Source of the DNA: Cryptomeria japonica
Taxonomy: Eukaryota > Streptophyta > Pinopsida > Cupressales > Cupressaceae
Reading direction: 5' to 3'
NCBI RefSeq assembly: GCF_030272615.1
Contig: NC_081408.1
Location: 309,206,450-309,270,449 of the forward strand
Length of the DNA: 64,000 nucleotides
Below the pieces are notes generated by a model. The model was not told where the DNA came from and made no database searches. It was given only the letters and a program-made list of their open reading frames with translations. The translations under genes and the position numbers were made by a program. Each line of letters begins with the position of its first letter. Position 1 is the first letter of the stretch. Below are positions 46,368-57,292 of the stretch, piece after piece.

Positions 46368-47563
46368 GGAGATCGAGCTTAGGATGAACTAGAGGTAGTG
46401 ATAATCATATTCGCCTACAAATCTATATCAACACTTACACATATTTGGCGTATATACACCTTCAGACAGTTAAGTATTCATTTGCATCTTAGACATTAGG
46501 TGCTTCTCAGACTAACTAAGGCACTTTGCATCATATATCCTTGTATCTATTTTCTTTAGACCTTTCTGGATTTATACTGGCATCATTTATATGTAATTTG
46601 AACTGGGATGCATATAGAGTATATATAGACTAAATACACCTGGCACACACACTTTAATTGGTTGATTATGGCATTTGTTGATGATTGTACAGTTCTTATT
46701 TATACTATATATATATAGTTTGCAATTCGAATTGGCAGATATAAATATAGTATACATATATAGACTGTATATTTGTTGATTTACACATTTATTCAGACTA
46801 ATGTCAATATACAGTATATATATCAACTATATATAGCATTGGCATACTCTGCCCTTGGTTACTTACTTCTCAGTATCCGATTTGTCATGGTGACCTGTCA
46901 TTGTATAGTGGCATACAGTTATAGTAACATGGTCGTATCAGAAAAGGCATATTGTATGTTATGACAATGTTAGCATTTTACTAATGTTTTAATATTCTAG
47001 TGATTCTAGCTATCTCAATCTTGCCTATCATATGTATAATCAAATTACAAAAAGCGCTTGTGAAATTTTCATAGGGACAGACTAACATATCATGGAAGAT
47101 TGGTTTAGATTGCATTGTGAGTGCAGGTGAAATTTGGACTAGCCTAGGGCTGAGATGGTGAGCAGGCTCTATAATTCAGAGCAATTAATTCAAGCAGCAG
47201 ATCCAGAAAATGAACAGTACCAATGGGTTAGTGGTATAGGATGACAAATGTCTATAACAAATGTATGTAATTAATTTGGTCAAATGTATAATATGGGACA
47301 ATGTATGTCACCTCAATGCAATGTAATCCGTATGATTAGTAAGGAATTTGTAACATATATTCTGGCATGGCCAACTCCTTTGTAAACCCGTGACTTGACG
47401 GGTCTAGATTGTATCTTATTTTTCTTTTCTCTTCATGAGGCTGGACAGGAGGTTTTCTTTGCCCGACACTTTCCTACATGTGCCCCTAGTGAGTCGAGTT
47501 GTAATAGGTTTAAAATTATTTCAATAAATTTTCGGTTATGGCCCATTATCGAGCAAAAAAAAT
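46368..47563 (+). other. LINE 3' untranslated region and A tail
   Basis: It is about 1.2 kb without a frame, with several TATATA-rich patches (46610-46830). It ends TTTCGGTTATGGCCC...CGAGC plus eight A residues. Confidence 0.65.
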
Positions 47564-48122
47564 AAAATTAAATATTCTAATTAACAAATAAAAATTTTAA
47601 AACCTAAAACTATTAAAAAAATCTATTTAAAACAATTAAATCTAATGTTAAAATCAGTCAAGTAAATTAAAAAAAAACTATTGCTCGAGGAATTTACAAG
47701 GGGCAACATTGAAAGTGGTGACCGGAAAAAATGAAAACCATGCTCAAACCGTCGAATCATGGAAACCCCATCCCACGTCTTAAAAAAAAACAGTCGATTT
47801 TTCATTCTTTCTCCTCTGCAATGAATCAAATGGTCTATCTCTTGCCGCGCGACATGATAAGTAGCAGATTCATGGCCTAAATCTGCAACTTTACAAGCAT
47901 TTTAGGGTTTTCGCGAGCTATTTAGGGATACCTTGCATGTTCACGATTTTTTTCCAATTAGACACGTGATTTTTTCGCGAGTAAAACATGGTAAAATCAT
48001 TGACAATCGTTGACCCAATTTTGGCGATTTTTTGGGGGAAAAAATCCAGACTAGTGATGATTCCCGATTAATCACGTCTAATCGCGATTTTTTCCAGATT
48101 TATGATTCTTTGGTTTTAACAA

Positions 48123-49034
48123 TTCACCAATCTTAGAATAGTAGAATTGATCTTAGAATAGTAGAATTGTATCGGAGAAATTTAAGGAAGACTCCTTCCT
48201 TTATAAATGTATTATCTCAAACAATCAATATTTAAGCAATATTGTTATTTGTGTGTAGCTCTCTGTACCATCATAAATTGTAATCGATACAATTTACACC
48301 TCATGTTTGGGCTCCCACTTTAGTGTGTCCTATCCCCTCTCCTCTCTAGGTCCGTTTAGGTCCTATTCTCCAGCTTTGAGGCCATGAACACCCATTGGTG
48401 GATCCCATCGTGAGGTACCCTTTCCCTAAGCACCTTATTTTGGTCTTGTTTGCAGAGGAAATGCCCTGGTTTGGACCATGGCACCCTAAAACGCCATGGA
48501 TGCTCTCAAAGGGGCCCCAATTTGAATTAGGGCAGGTGTTATATCTCCTCGATGGTTTTTGATCCTCGTGGCTATACATGACCGTTGGAGGTAGGCCTAA
48601 TCAGTAATTAACCTAGGGAACCTCATATAAAGACATCCTATCAATTCATTTAAACCTAGAACATCAATCATATCATTCGTGCATCCGTGAAGCATTCATA
48701 TTCAAGCATATTCAAAGATTCAAGGCTGCATATTCATCCTTCAAAAGTATTGTGGAGCAAAGTTACATCAATCTTCATGCAAGCATGTGTGTGTGATTAG
48801 GGTTTTTCATGTTCATGTGTTTGTCATGCGATTACATTCAACATCTGTGATTACATTAAAAGAGCATTGTGTCATCATCAACAATTGCATATATGAGGTA
48901 TATCTCCCTAACATTTATTTCTATTTGTATTATTTCATTCATGGTTAATTCCAAAATTGGGGTTTGACCTAAGGCAATATTACTGAGAAGTAATTGGTAA
49001 AATTTTAGATTGTATTTACAAATGATCACATGAT
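48123..49034. other. LTR-like non-coding sequence
   Basis: A 20-bp unit is tandemly duplicated at 48131-48170. A TATAAAG box at 48626-48632 follows a GGGGCCCC-containing block, and GATTAGGGTTTTTC lies near 48797. The arrangement suggests an LTR promoter and leader, but no LTR ends or target duplication could be assigned. Confidence 0.35.
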
Positions 49035-49151
49035 CATTAAATAATGTAGAAGGGGACGATGTTTCTAAATAAGAAACAATTGTTATTAGAAAGAATCTAA
49101 AAATTACAATATTTCATTATTGACCATTAATTAACAATAAAGAATATTATT

Positions 49152-49834
49152 CTAATACCCTCCCTTAATGGTCAATCTATCAACAACACCAAGCTGCCAT
49201 CTGAATTTAGCAAACTTATCTGGATTGAGCAACTTGGTGAGAATATTTGTTGTCTGCTCCGTTGTTGGAACATACAACAACTGAACTAAACCGTCTTCAA
49301 CAAGCTTTCTGATGAAATGACAGTGAGTTTCCACGTGCTTGGTTCTTTCATGGAAGACAGGATTCTTGGCAAGTTTGAGCACTCACTGATTATCACAGAA
49401 CAAGGGAGTTGAACCTGCTTGAGATATCTGCATATCCGACGAAGCCAAACTGTCTCACATGCTGCCTTAACTACTCCTCGATACTCTAATTATGTCGAGG
49501 AGAGAGCCACTACCTGCTCCTTTTTACTAGTCCATGTGATTGCACCAGATCCCAAATTGAACACATATCCAGAGGTTGACTTCCTGTCATCAACCGAACC
49601 TACCCAATCTGAATATGTGAACCCACTGAGTCTAGGATCATGACTCCTAGTATAAAGAAGTCCATAATCAGAGGTGCCCTTCACATAACGTAGCACACAC
49701 TTCATTGCTACCCAATGATCAGCCTTTGGGGCTGTCATGAAGCATTAAATGTAGCTCACTGCAAAACTGAGATTAGGTCTAGTAGCAGTAAGATAGATGA
49801 GACTGCCCACTAGTTGCCTGAATTGTGCTTCATC
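49152..49834 (-). pseudogene. K1 copia RNase H C-terminal region
   Basis: The frames contain FRQLVGSLIYLTATRPNLSF, CVLRYVKGTSDYGLLYTRS, SDWVGSVDDRKSTSGYVF and, after a break, NPVFHERTKHVETHCHFIRK and TNILTKLL. These are the standard end of copia pol. Several small lesions split them. Confidence 0.88.
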
Positions 49835-50941
49835 CATAGAAACAAGACTCGGACTCGGCAAGGCCGACCCGTTCTCGGACTCGGGACTTAGAGTCAGACT
49901 CAGCTGGACTCGGGAAAGTGAGAAAGTCAAGAAATTTAGAGATTTTTAAAGATTTAAAACTTGTTTCATGCACCCTTTATTGAATACACCTTAAAGACAC
50001 AATAACATAATCAAACTCGGCTCATTTGATTACATACACAAGTATACATCAATCACATAAGCATAAACGCAAATTGTAGCTGAAGGAAATAACAAACATA
50101 GATATATAAATATTGTCAAATGTATACGATATTACAAAACTCATGAAATAAAAAATCCATGTCAACATATGATCATCATCAAATGTTCCATACAAATACA
50201 AAAGGTAAATACAACTACAAGCATATGGCTCAAAGGAGCCTGCACCCTCCGGCCCCGACCCCGGCTCCCTGCAAAGGCGTCTAAGGTAGGTCCTAGATGA
50301 TTTGACAACCATAGCTGCCCCCCGTGACACCATGTTATGCTCACCAACATCAGGAACATCTATGTCACTGTCTACCTTTGAATCTCAAGTCTATGCTCGT
50401 GCTCTCCGCTCCTCCTTTGCCATGGCTACAGTCTTAGCCTCTATATCTACTTGGTCGATCCAATTAGTGTCAGACTCGGAGGTTAAATTTTCCCAACTTC
50501 TATCGATGCAATTTCCCCCCATAGTTTTTGACGGGGGTTTGGGGGCAGTGCCCCCAAGGTGGGGTCAAGGGGCAGCGCCAAAAAGACTTATTATTTAATA
50601 AAGGCGTCTGGTGTTATTTTTCTATTGGTCAGTATGTTGTAACCCTAATTTTTCTCATTCTCAGGCGGAGGTTGTAGTGAACAAAGACAAGATCATTCAT
50701 TTAAAAAAACTTTTTAAAATGTATTTTTTTGTCATTTTATTTAACCAAGCTAGCGGCCGAGTTTCAAGCACTGGACTCGCCGAGTTTGGCGATTTTAGGC
50801 CAAACTCGCCAACTCGGAAAGTCTGGCGAGTTCGCCCCCTGGACTCGAACGAGTCCGAGTCCGAGCTCTCCAGACTCGGGGGCATAAATCGTACTCGGGC
50901 TCGCCGAGTTTGGCGAGTCCTGGGCAATTTTCTGATCTTTG
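49835..50941. mobile_element. hAT-like non-autonomous element, CGAGT-rich ends
   Basis: It interrupts the K1 reading between VDET and FRQLVG. The flanks 49827-49834 (GCTTCATC) and 50942-50949 (GTTTCATC) agree in 7 of 8 bases. The terminal CATAGA/CAAAGA match is short. The ends are crowded with ACTCGG and CGAGT words in inverted orientation (49843-49915 and 50750-50925). It is 1107 bp with no coding sequence and contains the GC cassette at 50523-50590. Confidence 0.6.
50523..50590. repeat. GC-rich palindromic cassette in the hAT-like element
   Basis: GGGGGCAGTGCCCCC and a truncated GGGGCAGCGCC follow GGGGGTTT and GGGGTCAA spacers. This is the same module style as at 3244-3412 and 7735-7830. 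Confidence 0.75.
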
Positions 50942-50949
50942 GTTTCATC

Positions 50950-51512
50950 TACAGGAGGAGAATCAAACTTGGCTGACAACTTCAGTCATGTCTCCATAGG
51001 CGTGGAAGCAGGTTTACAATCTTGCATTCGGAACCTGTCAAGCAAGTTCCTTGCATACTTAGACTGAGAAATAAAAATACTACCATCAATCTGCCAAACC
51101 TCAACACCTAAACAATAATGGAGAAGCCCCAAATCTGTAATCATCAACAGAAAGAAAGAAATAACTGCACCCAGTAATAGGAGTATTCATTGGACCACAT
51201 ACATCAACGTGGGCCAACTACAGTACTTTAGATGCTCGCCATGAATCACCATCCTTGAACGGTTTCCTGTGCTGCTTCCCAACCTGACAAGCTTCACAAA
51301 CTCACTGATTATGAGTTTGAATTTTAGGTAGGCTACGTACTAAATCTTCTTGAACAAGTTGAGCAAGGTAATGAATGTTTAGGTGACCATATCGTTGATG
51401 CCATAGTCTAGTAATAGAAGAGGATTTTGCTTCGAAGGCATGCTCAAGAGAATCACCCGTATCCACAAGTCGGTAAAGACCATGATCCTCAATGCCAACA
51501 GCTACAGTAGTG
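50950..51512 (-). pseudogene. K1 copia RT tail fused to GAG-pre-integrase/integrase start
   Basis: Minus reading gives LWHQRYGHLNIHYLAQLVQE, a CEAC motif and GKQHRKPF (GAG-pre-integrase with its His and Cys ligands). Then come AHVDVCGPMNTPITG and YFFLSVDDY, followed without gap by EVWQIDGSIFISQSKYARNL near the end of the RT region. Most of integrase and reverse transcriptase are missing. Confidence 0.8.
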
Positions 51513-52661
51513 TGATAGACTTATAAAGCACTGAGAGGGGGGGTGAATCAGTGACAGTAAAAACAATACCACATTAAACACTGACCGGTTGAGATACTTA
51601 ACAAGTTTACTAAACACTATGCATGCAATCCAAAATGATATTAAAGCATCCACAATAAGTAAAACATCCACCATAACACAAGTGTTTATACGTGAATAAC
51701 CCAAATGGGAAAAACCACGGTGAGATGAGACTCACAAGTTAACTATCTGCAGTAATAGATAACTGACCGGTTAGGGTCTACAAAAATGCTCTACTAGGAG
51801 TGATTCCTGTTAAAGATCCCAAAGCTCTGTTAGGAGCTATACCCTGTTAAAGGTAGTACCCTGTTAGGAGTAACCTCGGTAGAGGATTTCTGAATCCAAA
51901 CTAATGGATCACCTTGTTAGAGGATTTGTACATTGAAGCTTGTTAGAGCTTACCCGGTTAGAGGATTTGACTGTTCTAGTGATTAGAAAACAACAAGTGG
52001 TGTGATCTAGAAGTAGCACAACTTGCTTGAATAGATCCTCTTCTGCTCGCTCAAAACTGTATCACCAACTTCATCACCAACATATTTTGCAATGCCTTCA
52101 ATAACTTAGCAGTTAGCACTTCTATATTGCATCATACCATGTCTCAAAACAGTTCAGCATAATGTCATTATATAGACATTTAGATTTCACGTAGGCTTAG
52201 AAATCATATCACAATTTCCTAGGTGCAATGTATCTGGACAATCAAACATAACTCATCACAAATTGCCACTAAATTTGTCAATTAGGGGTAGCTCATCACG
52301 ACCGATGATAACTCATCACACAATCAATGAATACCGGTTGGAACATGGATACCGGTTAGGAGTTGACCACTATCAACATATAAATCAATTCTCCTCCATT
52401 TGCTTCTTTGATGGTTTCCACTAAAACTCCAAGTTGGTGTCAAGTCATTTCTGCATGTACCGGTTGTCTATATATACCAGTTAGACACCCTTTGAAACCA
52501 TCATAAACTAAACATCAATACCAGTTGCAATACAAGTAACTTTAGAAGTAATACCGGTTTGTCTTAACAAAGATGACAATGAGAACATGTGTGTGTGTGT
52601 ATACATGTTCCATCAATGACAACACATGAAATCATCCATTACAATCATCATCAAGCCAACA
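51513..52661. mobile_element. Solo LTR in K1, 1149 bp
   Basis: Flanks 51508-51512 and 52662-52666 are both TAGTG, and the ends are TGATAGAC...GCCAACA. Removing it and one flank copy joins the K1 reading TRTMLA to TVAVGIEDHG in frame, confirming the boundaries. ACCGGTT occurs about nine times inside, unusually often. No coding sequence or second LTR is present. Confidence 0.88.
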
Positions 52662-52666
52662 TAGTG

Positions 52667-53010
52667 CGTGTCGCACGATCAACAATCAAACACTTATGTG
52701 CACTGAAGATGACATCAAGCTGAGGAGAATGCCGCATAATCTGACTCAAAGAGAGAAGATTTAGTTCCATGCCAGGAACGTAGTATACATTGATGAATAT
52801 GAGATTCCTCCCACCGGACTGTATCTGAACGTTGCCCTTGCCGACAACAATATACTCTTCACCTCCTCCAAAAATAACTGAATCGGTATACGGAGTGAAT
52901 TCTATAAACCAATCACGCTTGTGAGTGAAATGCCGAGAAGCACCAAAATCTATATACCAAGCAGAAGATTTCACGTGGTCTACAGGTCTTTTAGCCATGA
53001 AGGTGTAAAG
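52667..53010 (-). pseudogene. K1 copia protease region
   Basis: The frame contains WYIDFGASRHFTHKRDWF, where the usual copia active site DSGAS or DTGAS is altered to DFGAS. INVYYVPGMELNLLSLSQI and DRATRTMLA follow. The altered active site predicts no protease activity. Confidence 0.85.
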
Positions 53011-53868
53011 GCAGACTCTTTCTGCTCTGTGTGCTCAACAACATTAGCTTTAGGCTGAGATCCCCCCTGCTTCCGTTGTTCGAAAGTTATCCGATTGCGA
53101 CAATCCTTGATCATATGGCCATATTTGTGACAATACTTGCATTGAACCTTCTTCTTCGAACCTTCCTGTGACTGATTAGAGCCCTTTTGCTAAGATGATG
53201 AGATGACTGAGCTTTGCCTTTATCCTTGTGAAAGGATTTGGCTGTCAAGCCTTGTTCTGAGGAGGATGAAGTGGCACCGCTACCAAACTGTTGTTTCCAA
53301 CGATCCTACTACAGACGTTTGGTGCACAACTCCGGAAATTTCAAATCAACATTCATAGATGTAATGTTGAGAGTCTCTATTAAGTGCTCGTAGGATTTTG
53401 GCAGACTCTTCAAGGTTATGACTACCATATCCTCTTCCTCCATTTTTTGACCAATAGCTTCAAGTTGATCTCGAATGTCCTTAATCTTTGTGAGATGCTC
53501 CTGTAAGGACATGCGTTCATCCATCATGATGGAGAACAACTGGTTCTTTAAGAAAGCTCGACTTTTGTCAGATGTCTCATGCAACTCCTTCAGATGCTTC
53601 CAAATTTCTAAGGCCGACTTGCCAGAAGGAATCTGAGGTAACTGGTCATCTATGATAGAGAGCTTGAGAAGCATAACAGCTTCCCTATTGCGGTCATCAA
53701 ATTTGTCCTGATCTACTTCGGTTGCGGAAGGACGAGATTATTTTCCCAAAACTAGATCATCTAGGCGGCGATATTCAAATATAGTCAGCATGCGCTACTT
53801 CCAAGTGTTTAATTTTTGCCATTGAATCGTTGACTTTCTTCCAACATCAAGTTGGTCAACGACGCCAT
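53011..53868 (-). pseudogene. K1 copia gag with zinc knuckle
   Basis: It starts MASLTNLMLEESQRFNGKN at 53868, then a stop and a small frame change. An intact UBN2-type stretch runs 53674-53309 (KSALEIWKHLKELHETSDKS, LPKSYEHLIETL). A CX2CX4HX4C knuckle (about CKYCHKYGHMIKDC) is encoded near 53100-53150. The protein packages element RNA when intact. Confidence 0.85.
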
Positions 53869-53899
53869 TGTGCACGCTTCCCAATGCACATAAAATGAG

Positions 53900-54724
53900 A
53901 AATTTTTAAGGGCATGAGTCTAAAATAAAGGCAAAATAAGGTACAGACTTCAAAAAATACGTATGGCTAGCACGGAATTCGAGAAAAAAATTATGGCTCA
54001 CCCAGAAAAATCCAACAGACCCAAAAAAGAGAATAAAAAACCCAAAAGGAATCTGGTATCTGATTTTCAAAAGCAGCAATAAACAAAGGGTTTTCTATAA
54101 AACCCTAGCCACAAGTCAAAAAAATCATCTACCAACAAAAGGTATGAGCATACAATCTTCTCCTTAGAACACTACAATCAACTTTGTTCGCCTAAGAACG
54201 AGAAATAAATCTATGCTAAGTGAGAAAAGTGAAACCATGCAAACTAAGAAATAACACAAGTGTAGACCATCAGAGATCAATGTATCACAGTTTATTACTT
54301 CAATAGCTTATCGCAACAATTTCACACAATCTCCTTTGTTTACAAATGAAGGGGTCACCTCCTTCTATAGGCCTCCAACCTTAATTACATGCAAACCCTA
54401 ATTAGGGTTTAACCAAAAGATTCCACATGCATGATGCAACAAGGTGGGAATAAACATTAATGACCCATTATGTCCACTATCAATAAATTCCTTTCTGCCA
54501 AGAATGGCGTCCATTGTGCATTAAATGCACCACTTCTTTCAAATTCGCCCAATATGTAATAAATGCTCCATCATGCTAAAAACTGACCATTAAGCAATAA
54601 ATGCACCATCACCTCCAAAAACGGTTGCATGCAAAAGATTCTCCACTATCTCATTAAGTATGATGGCTGCCATACATTCTACCGCCACTTGGTCAAATAT
54701 TCTAGCAATGAATGCACCACTACC
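53900..54724 (-). other. 3' part of element D
   Basis: The telobox palindrome AAACCCTAATTAGGGTTT is at 54393-54410. A CTATAG box lies about 25 bp farther on the minus strand, against 65 bp in A, B and C, and an AATAAAC lies near 54293. The expected TGTTGA terminus was not found, so the left end of D is uncertain or truncated. Confidence 0.45.
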
Positions 54725-56276
54725 TCATGCGGTCAAAAGATTCTCTTCCATAATTGGTTGACCATTATCTCGCTCATTAATGGCAATTGCAATGGATCTC
54801 GTAATGACAGCCTCTAATTCTCCTATGGAGACACTTTGCAGATTCTCCATCTTGAACCGCAGCAAGGAAATATCCTCTTTGCACTAGGAGAAAAACTTCT
54901 CCCAATCCGCTGCTACCTTCTAAGTCTTTCGCACCGTGCTGGAGAATAACGAAACAATTTCCAAATGTGCCTTGAAAAATGATTCCACAAAGAAATATTC
55001 ATGTAACTTGTCCTTCAAGAAATCAACTATCAACTCCTACTCAATCAACCTTCTGGCAAATAATGTTTCAACTGCATTGAGGACTTCTCCTTGTATCTTC
55101 CTGATTGAGTCCTTCAAAGATGTAGACTCCTTGCTGAATCTTTCAAAAGATTCCTTTCCAGTGCAAACGGCATAAAACCACCGCGAGAAGTCAAATTTCA
55201 TTCACCTAAACAACCTTCCCATCAATCAATGTTTGCCTAGGAATTCTCATTATTGCTCTAAGTCGCGGAATAGTCAAGCCTTGGTAAATGTGCACATCCT
55301 TGCATGAACTATCCGCATTCTCCAACATGTTCAAATAGAAAGAATTCTACAGTGAAGGCGAGTTGGGCCTTCAATGAATTTCTTGGCTGAAGTGAAAACC
55401 TCTTCTACCCACTCCTTAGAGCATTGAGCTCTTTTCCTGACTTCTTCAGCACCATTAATAGATTCCTTAGGAAGAGAGGAGGGGCGTACAAAGAATAGAT
55501 CTTCCTCTCTTAGTGGATGTTTAACACACTGCACCTATTCACACAAGGCCCTATTTTCACTTTTCAACCTCTTATTCTTTTCCTTCATCCTTTTCATTTT
55601 CTCCTTCATTGCAAAGGAAGATTCATCAAAATCTTCCACCACCTGTGCTATGGAAGCACACCCTAAATTGACTTCTTTGATTACATACTCATCGGGCGTG
55701 ATTTCACTTCTATCTTTATCTACTCTAGGTTCAGCCAAATGCAATTTTCTGGATCCTGACTCGTCCCTTGTAATCTTTGAAAACTTCCCAACTGTCGTCT
55801 TCTCTGCTGGTTTGTCCATTTTGCTTTTAAGTTTTTTCAATTTCTGCACAAGATCCATTTCTTCTTCTGACTCTCTTCTCATCCTTTCATTCAACCAGTT
55901 TGGAGCGATTGCTGGCTTATCCTAAACTTCCATGTGCACCTATTCCTATGAAACTTCCTCCAAGTCTTCCAGAATTGTTTCTATGAAACCATCCTGCTCT
56001 TGCTGCTTTGGACTCGGTTGCAATTCCTGTCTTTGGATTTCCAGCTGAACCGTTCTATGAGATGCACTGATGTTAAGCATGTATTGTGCTTTCACATTAT
56101 CAGGAACATTGTCTTGTGGCTGATTCCTTGGGACTTCATGTGTGAAAATTTCAACTTCTTGCAGATTGGAGGAACTAGCTAGCGATTGTGCCTCCTCCAC
56201 ACTTGGCCTTTTCTGTCGAGGCTCTTCTAGCTAGGCTTCTTTTTTCTTCTTCGTTCGAGCCTTCTTAGGAGCATTC

Positions 56277-56527
56277 TGAAAAATAATTGAATGAATGATT
56301 CAATAATCGGATAATTAGATTGAACGATATACACACGTATATAAAGAGTCTACAAGACGATGTTCTATAAATAGAACAAAACCTTAAAGTAAAAGACTAA
56401 AGAGCTAAACGCTAATTTAAGCGTAAAAGCTAAATTAAGCTTAAAAGCTAATTACATTAAAAAAGTAAATGACCATTAAACAAAGAACTAAAAATAGGTG
56501 ACTAACGTAGAATTAAATATTCTAATA
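56277..56527 (-). repeat. K2 3' LTR
   Basis: On the minus strand it begins TATTAGAATATTTAATTC after the polypurine tract AAGGGAGGG and ends TTATTTTTCA. It is 251 bp; 56337-56527 repeats as 57101-57292. Confidence 0.85.
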
Positions 56528-57076
56528 CCCTCCCTTAATGGTCATGCTATCTATCACACCAAGTTGCCCTCTAAACTTGAGAAACTTTGTCGGGCTCAAG
56601 GACTTGGTGAGGATGTCTGCAGTCTGATCTTCCATAGGAATGTACTGCAATATCATTGATCCATCTTCAACATGCTGGCGGATGAAATGACAATGAAGCT
56701 CCACATGCTTTGTCCGCTCATGGAAGACTAGATTTTTGGCTAATTTCAAAACCCCTTGATTATCATAAAACAAGGGAGTAGGTCCTGGTTGAGACATTTG
56801 CATGTCTGGAAGCATCCTACGTAGCCAAATTGCCTCACATGTTGCCTTAACAGTTCCCCGATACTCTGCTTCGGTCGAGGAAAGAGCTATTGCCTGTTGC
56901 TTCTTGCTGGTCCAAGTGACTACACCTGTACCCAAGCTGAAAACATACCCAGAAGTTGACTTTCTGTCATCAACACAACCTGCCCAATCTGAGTCTGTGA
57001 AACCAACCAGCCTAGGATCTTTGCTTCTGCTATACAGAATGCCAAAATCAGGAGTGCCCTTCACATATCTAAGCAC
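56522..57076 (-). CDS. K2 copia RNase H fragment, open
   Basis: The 184-residue open frame starts MLRYVKGTPDFGILYSRSKD. It contains GFTDSDWAGCVDDRKSTSGY, ALSSTEAEYRG, LFYDNQGVLKLAKN, FHERTKHVELHCHFIRQHVE, ADILTKSL and terminal TIKGGY. This is the C-terminal RNase H of copia polyprotein with D, E and D residues in place. It is an undamaged fragment with no start context of its own, next to the 5' LTR promoter. Confidence 0.85.
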   Translation of the reverse strand: MLRYVKGTPDFGILYSRSKDPRLVGFTDSDWAGCVDDRKSTSGYVFSLGTGVVTWTSKKQQAIALSSTEAEYRGTVKATCEAIWLRRMLPDMQMSQPGPTPLFYDNQGVLKLAKNLVFHERTKHVELHCHFIRQHVEDGSMILQYIPMEDQTADILTKSLSPTKFLKFRGQLGVIDSMTIKGGY

Positions 57077-57100
57077 GCGCTTTGCTGCATCTCAACAAAA

Positions 57101-57292
57101 CGTATATAAAGAGTCTGCAAGACAATGTTCTATAAATAGAACAAAACGTTAAGGTAAAAGACTAAAGAGCTAAACGCTAAATTAAGCGTAAAAGCTAAAT
57201 TAAGCTTAAAAGCTAATTACATAAAAAAAGTAAATGACCATTAAACAAGGAACTAAAAATAGGTGACTAACATTGAATTAAATATTCTAATA
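57101..57292 (-). repeat. K2 5' LTR, 3' end deleted
   Basis: It matches 56337-56527 with few differences. Its sense-strand end is cut at CGTATATAAA and joins pol sequence directly. Confidence 0.85.

Larger units (their letters stand above)
39145..47563 (+). mobile_element. L1-type LINE, split by a hAT transposon
   Basis: Sense-strand domains in order are an APE endonuclease (from about 39290), reverse transcriptase (40491-41369), thumb/connection (41388-41850), then after the hAT insertion a zf-RVT cysteine region (45600-45740) and an RNase H (45915-46366). A 3' UTR ends in TTTCGGTTATGGCCC...CGAGC followed by an A tract at 47556-47563, the usual tail of plant L1 elements. The 5' boundary and target duplication are uncertain because both flanks are AT-rich. 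Confidence 0.85.
38118..48121. mobile_element. Possible AT-rich TIR element hosting a LINE
   Basis: The left edge TGTTTTAACCAAAGAAGCAT matches the reverse complement of the right edge (TGTTAAAACCAAAGAATCAT) with few mismatches. Similar AATCG-rich sequence follows on both sides (TTAATCG, AAAAAATCG). The remaining element would be the AT-rich 38150-39140 plus 47564-48121. No 8-bp target duplication was found, so the ends or the class may be wrong. Confidence 0.4.
49158..53868 (-). mobile_element. K1: decayed Ty1/copia element, minus strand
   Basis: In minus-strand order: gag from ATG 53868, zinc knuckle, protease, GAG-pre-integrase, start of integrase, end of reverse transcriptase, RNase H to the TIKGGY stop at 49152, and a polypurine tract (AAGGGAGGG) before a TATTAGAATA-type LTR. 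An internal deletion near 51120-51150 fuses the beginning of integrase (YFFLSVDDY) to the end of RT (VWQIDGSIFISQSKYA). Two later insertions sit at 49835-50941 and 51513-52661. The 5' LTR was not found. Confidence 0.85.
56277..57292 (-). mobile_element. K2: copia remnant reduced to LTRs plus RNase H
   Basis: Flanks 56272-56276 and 57293-57297 are both CATTC. The 3' LTR (56277-56527) and a partial 5' LTR (57101-57292) match over about 190 bp. Between them only the end of pol remains: a deletion removed the 5' LTR's last 60 bp, primer site, gag, protease, integrase and RT. It inserted into the D gene. Confidence 0.9.

Noticed and set aside
54056-54070. TGGTATCTGATT as a copia primer binding site for K1
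   Set aside because: It is on the plus strand, while K1 is read on the minus strand, and it does not match the TGGTATCAGA core.
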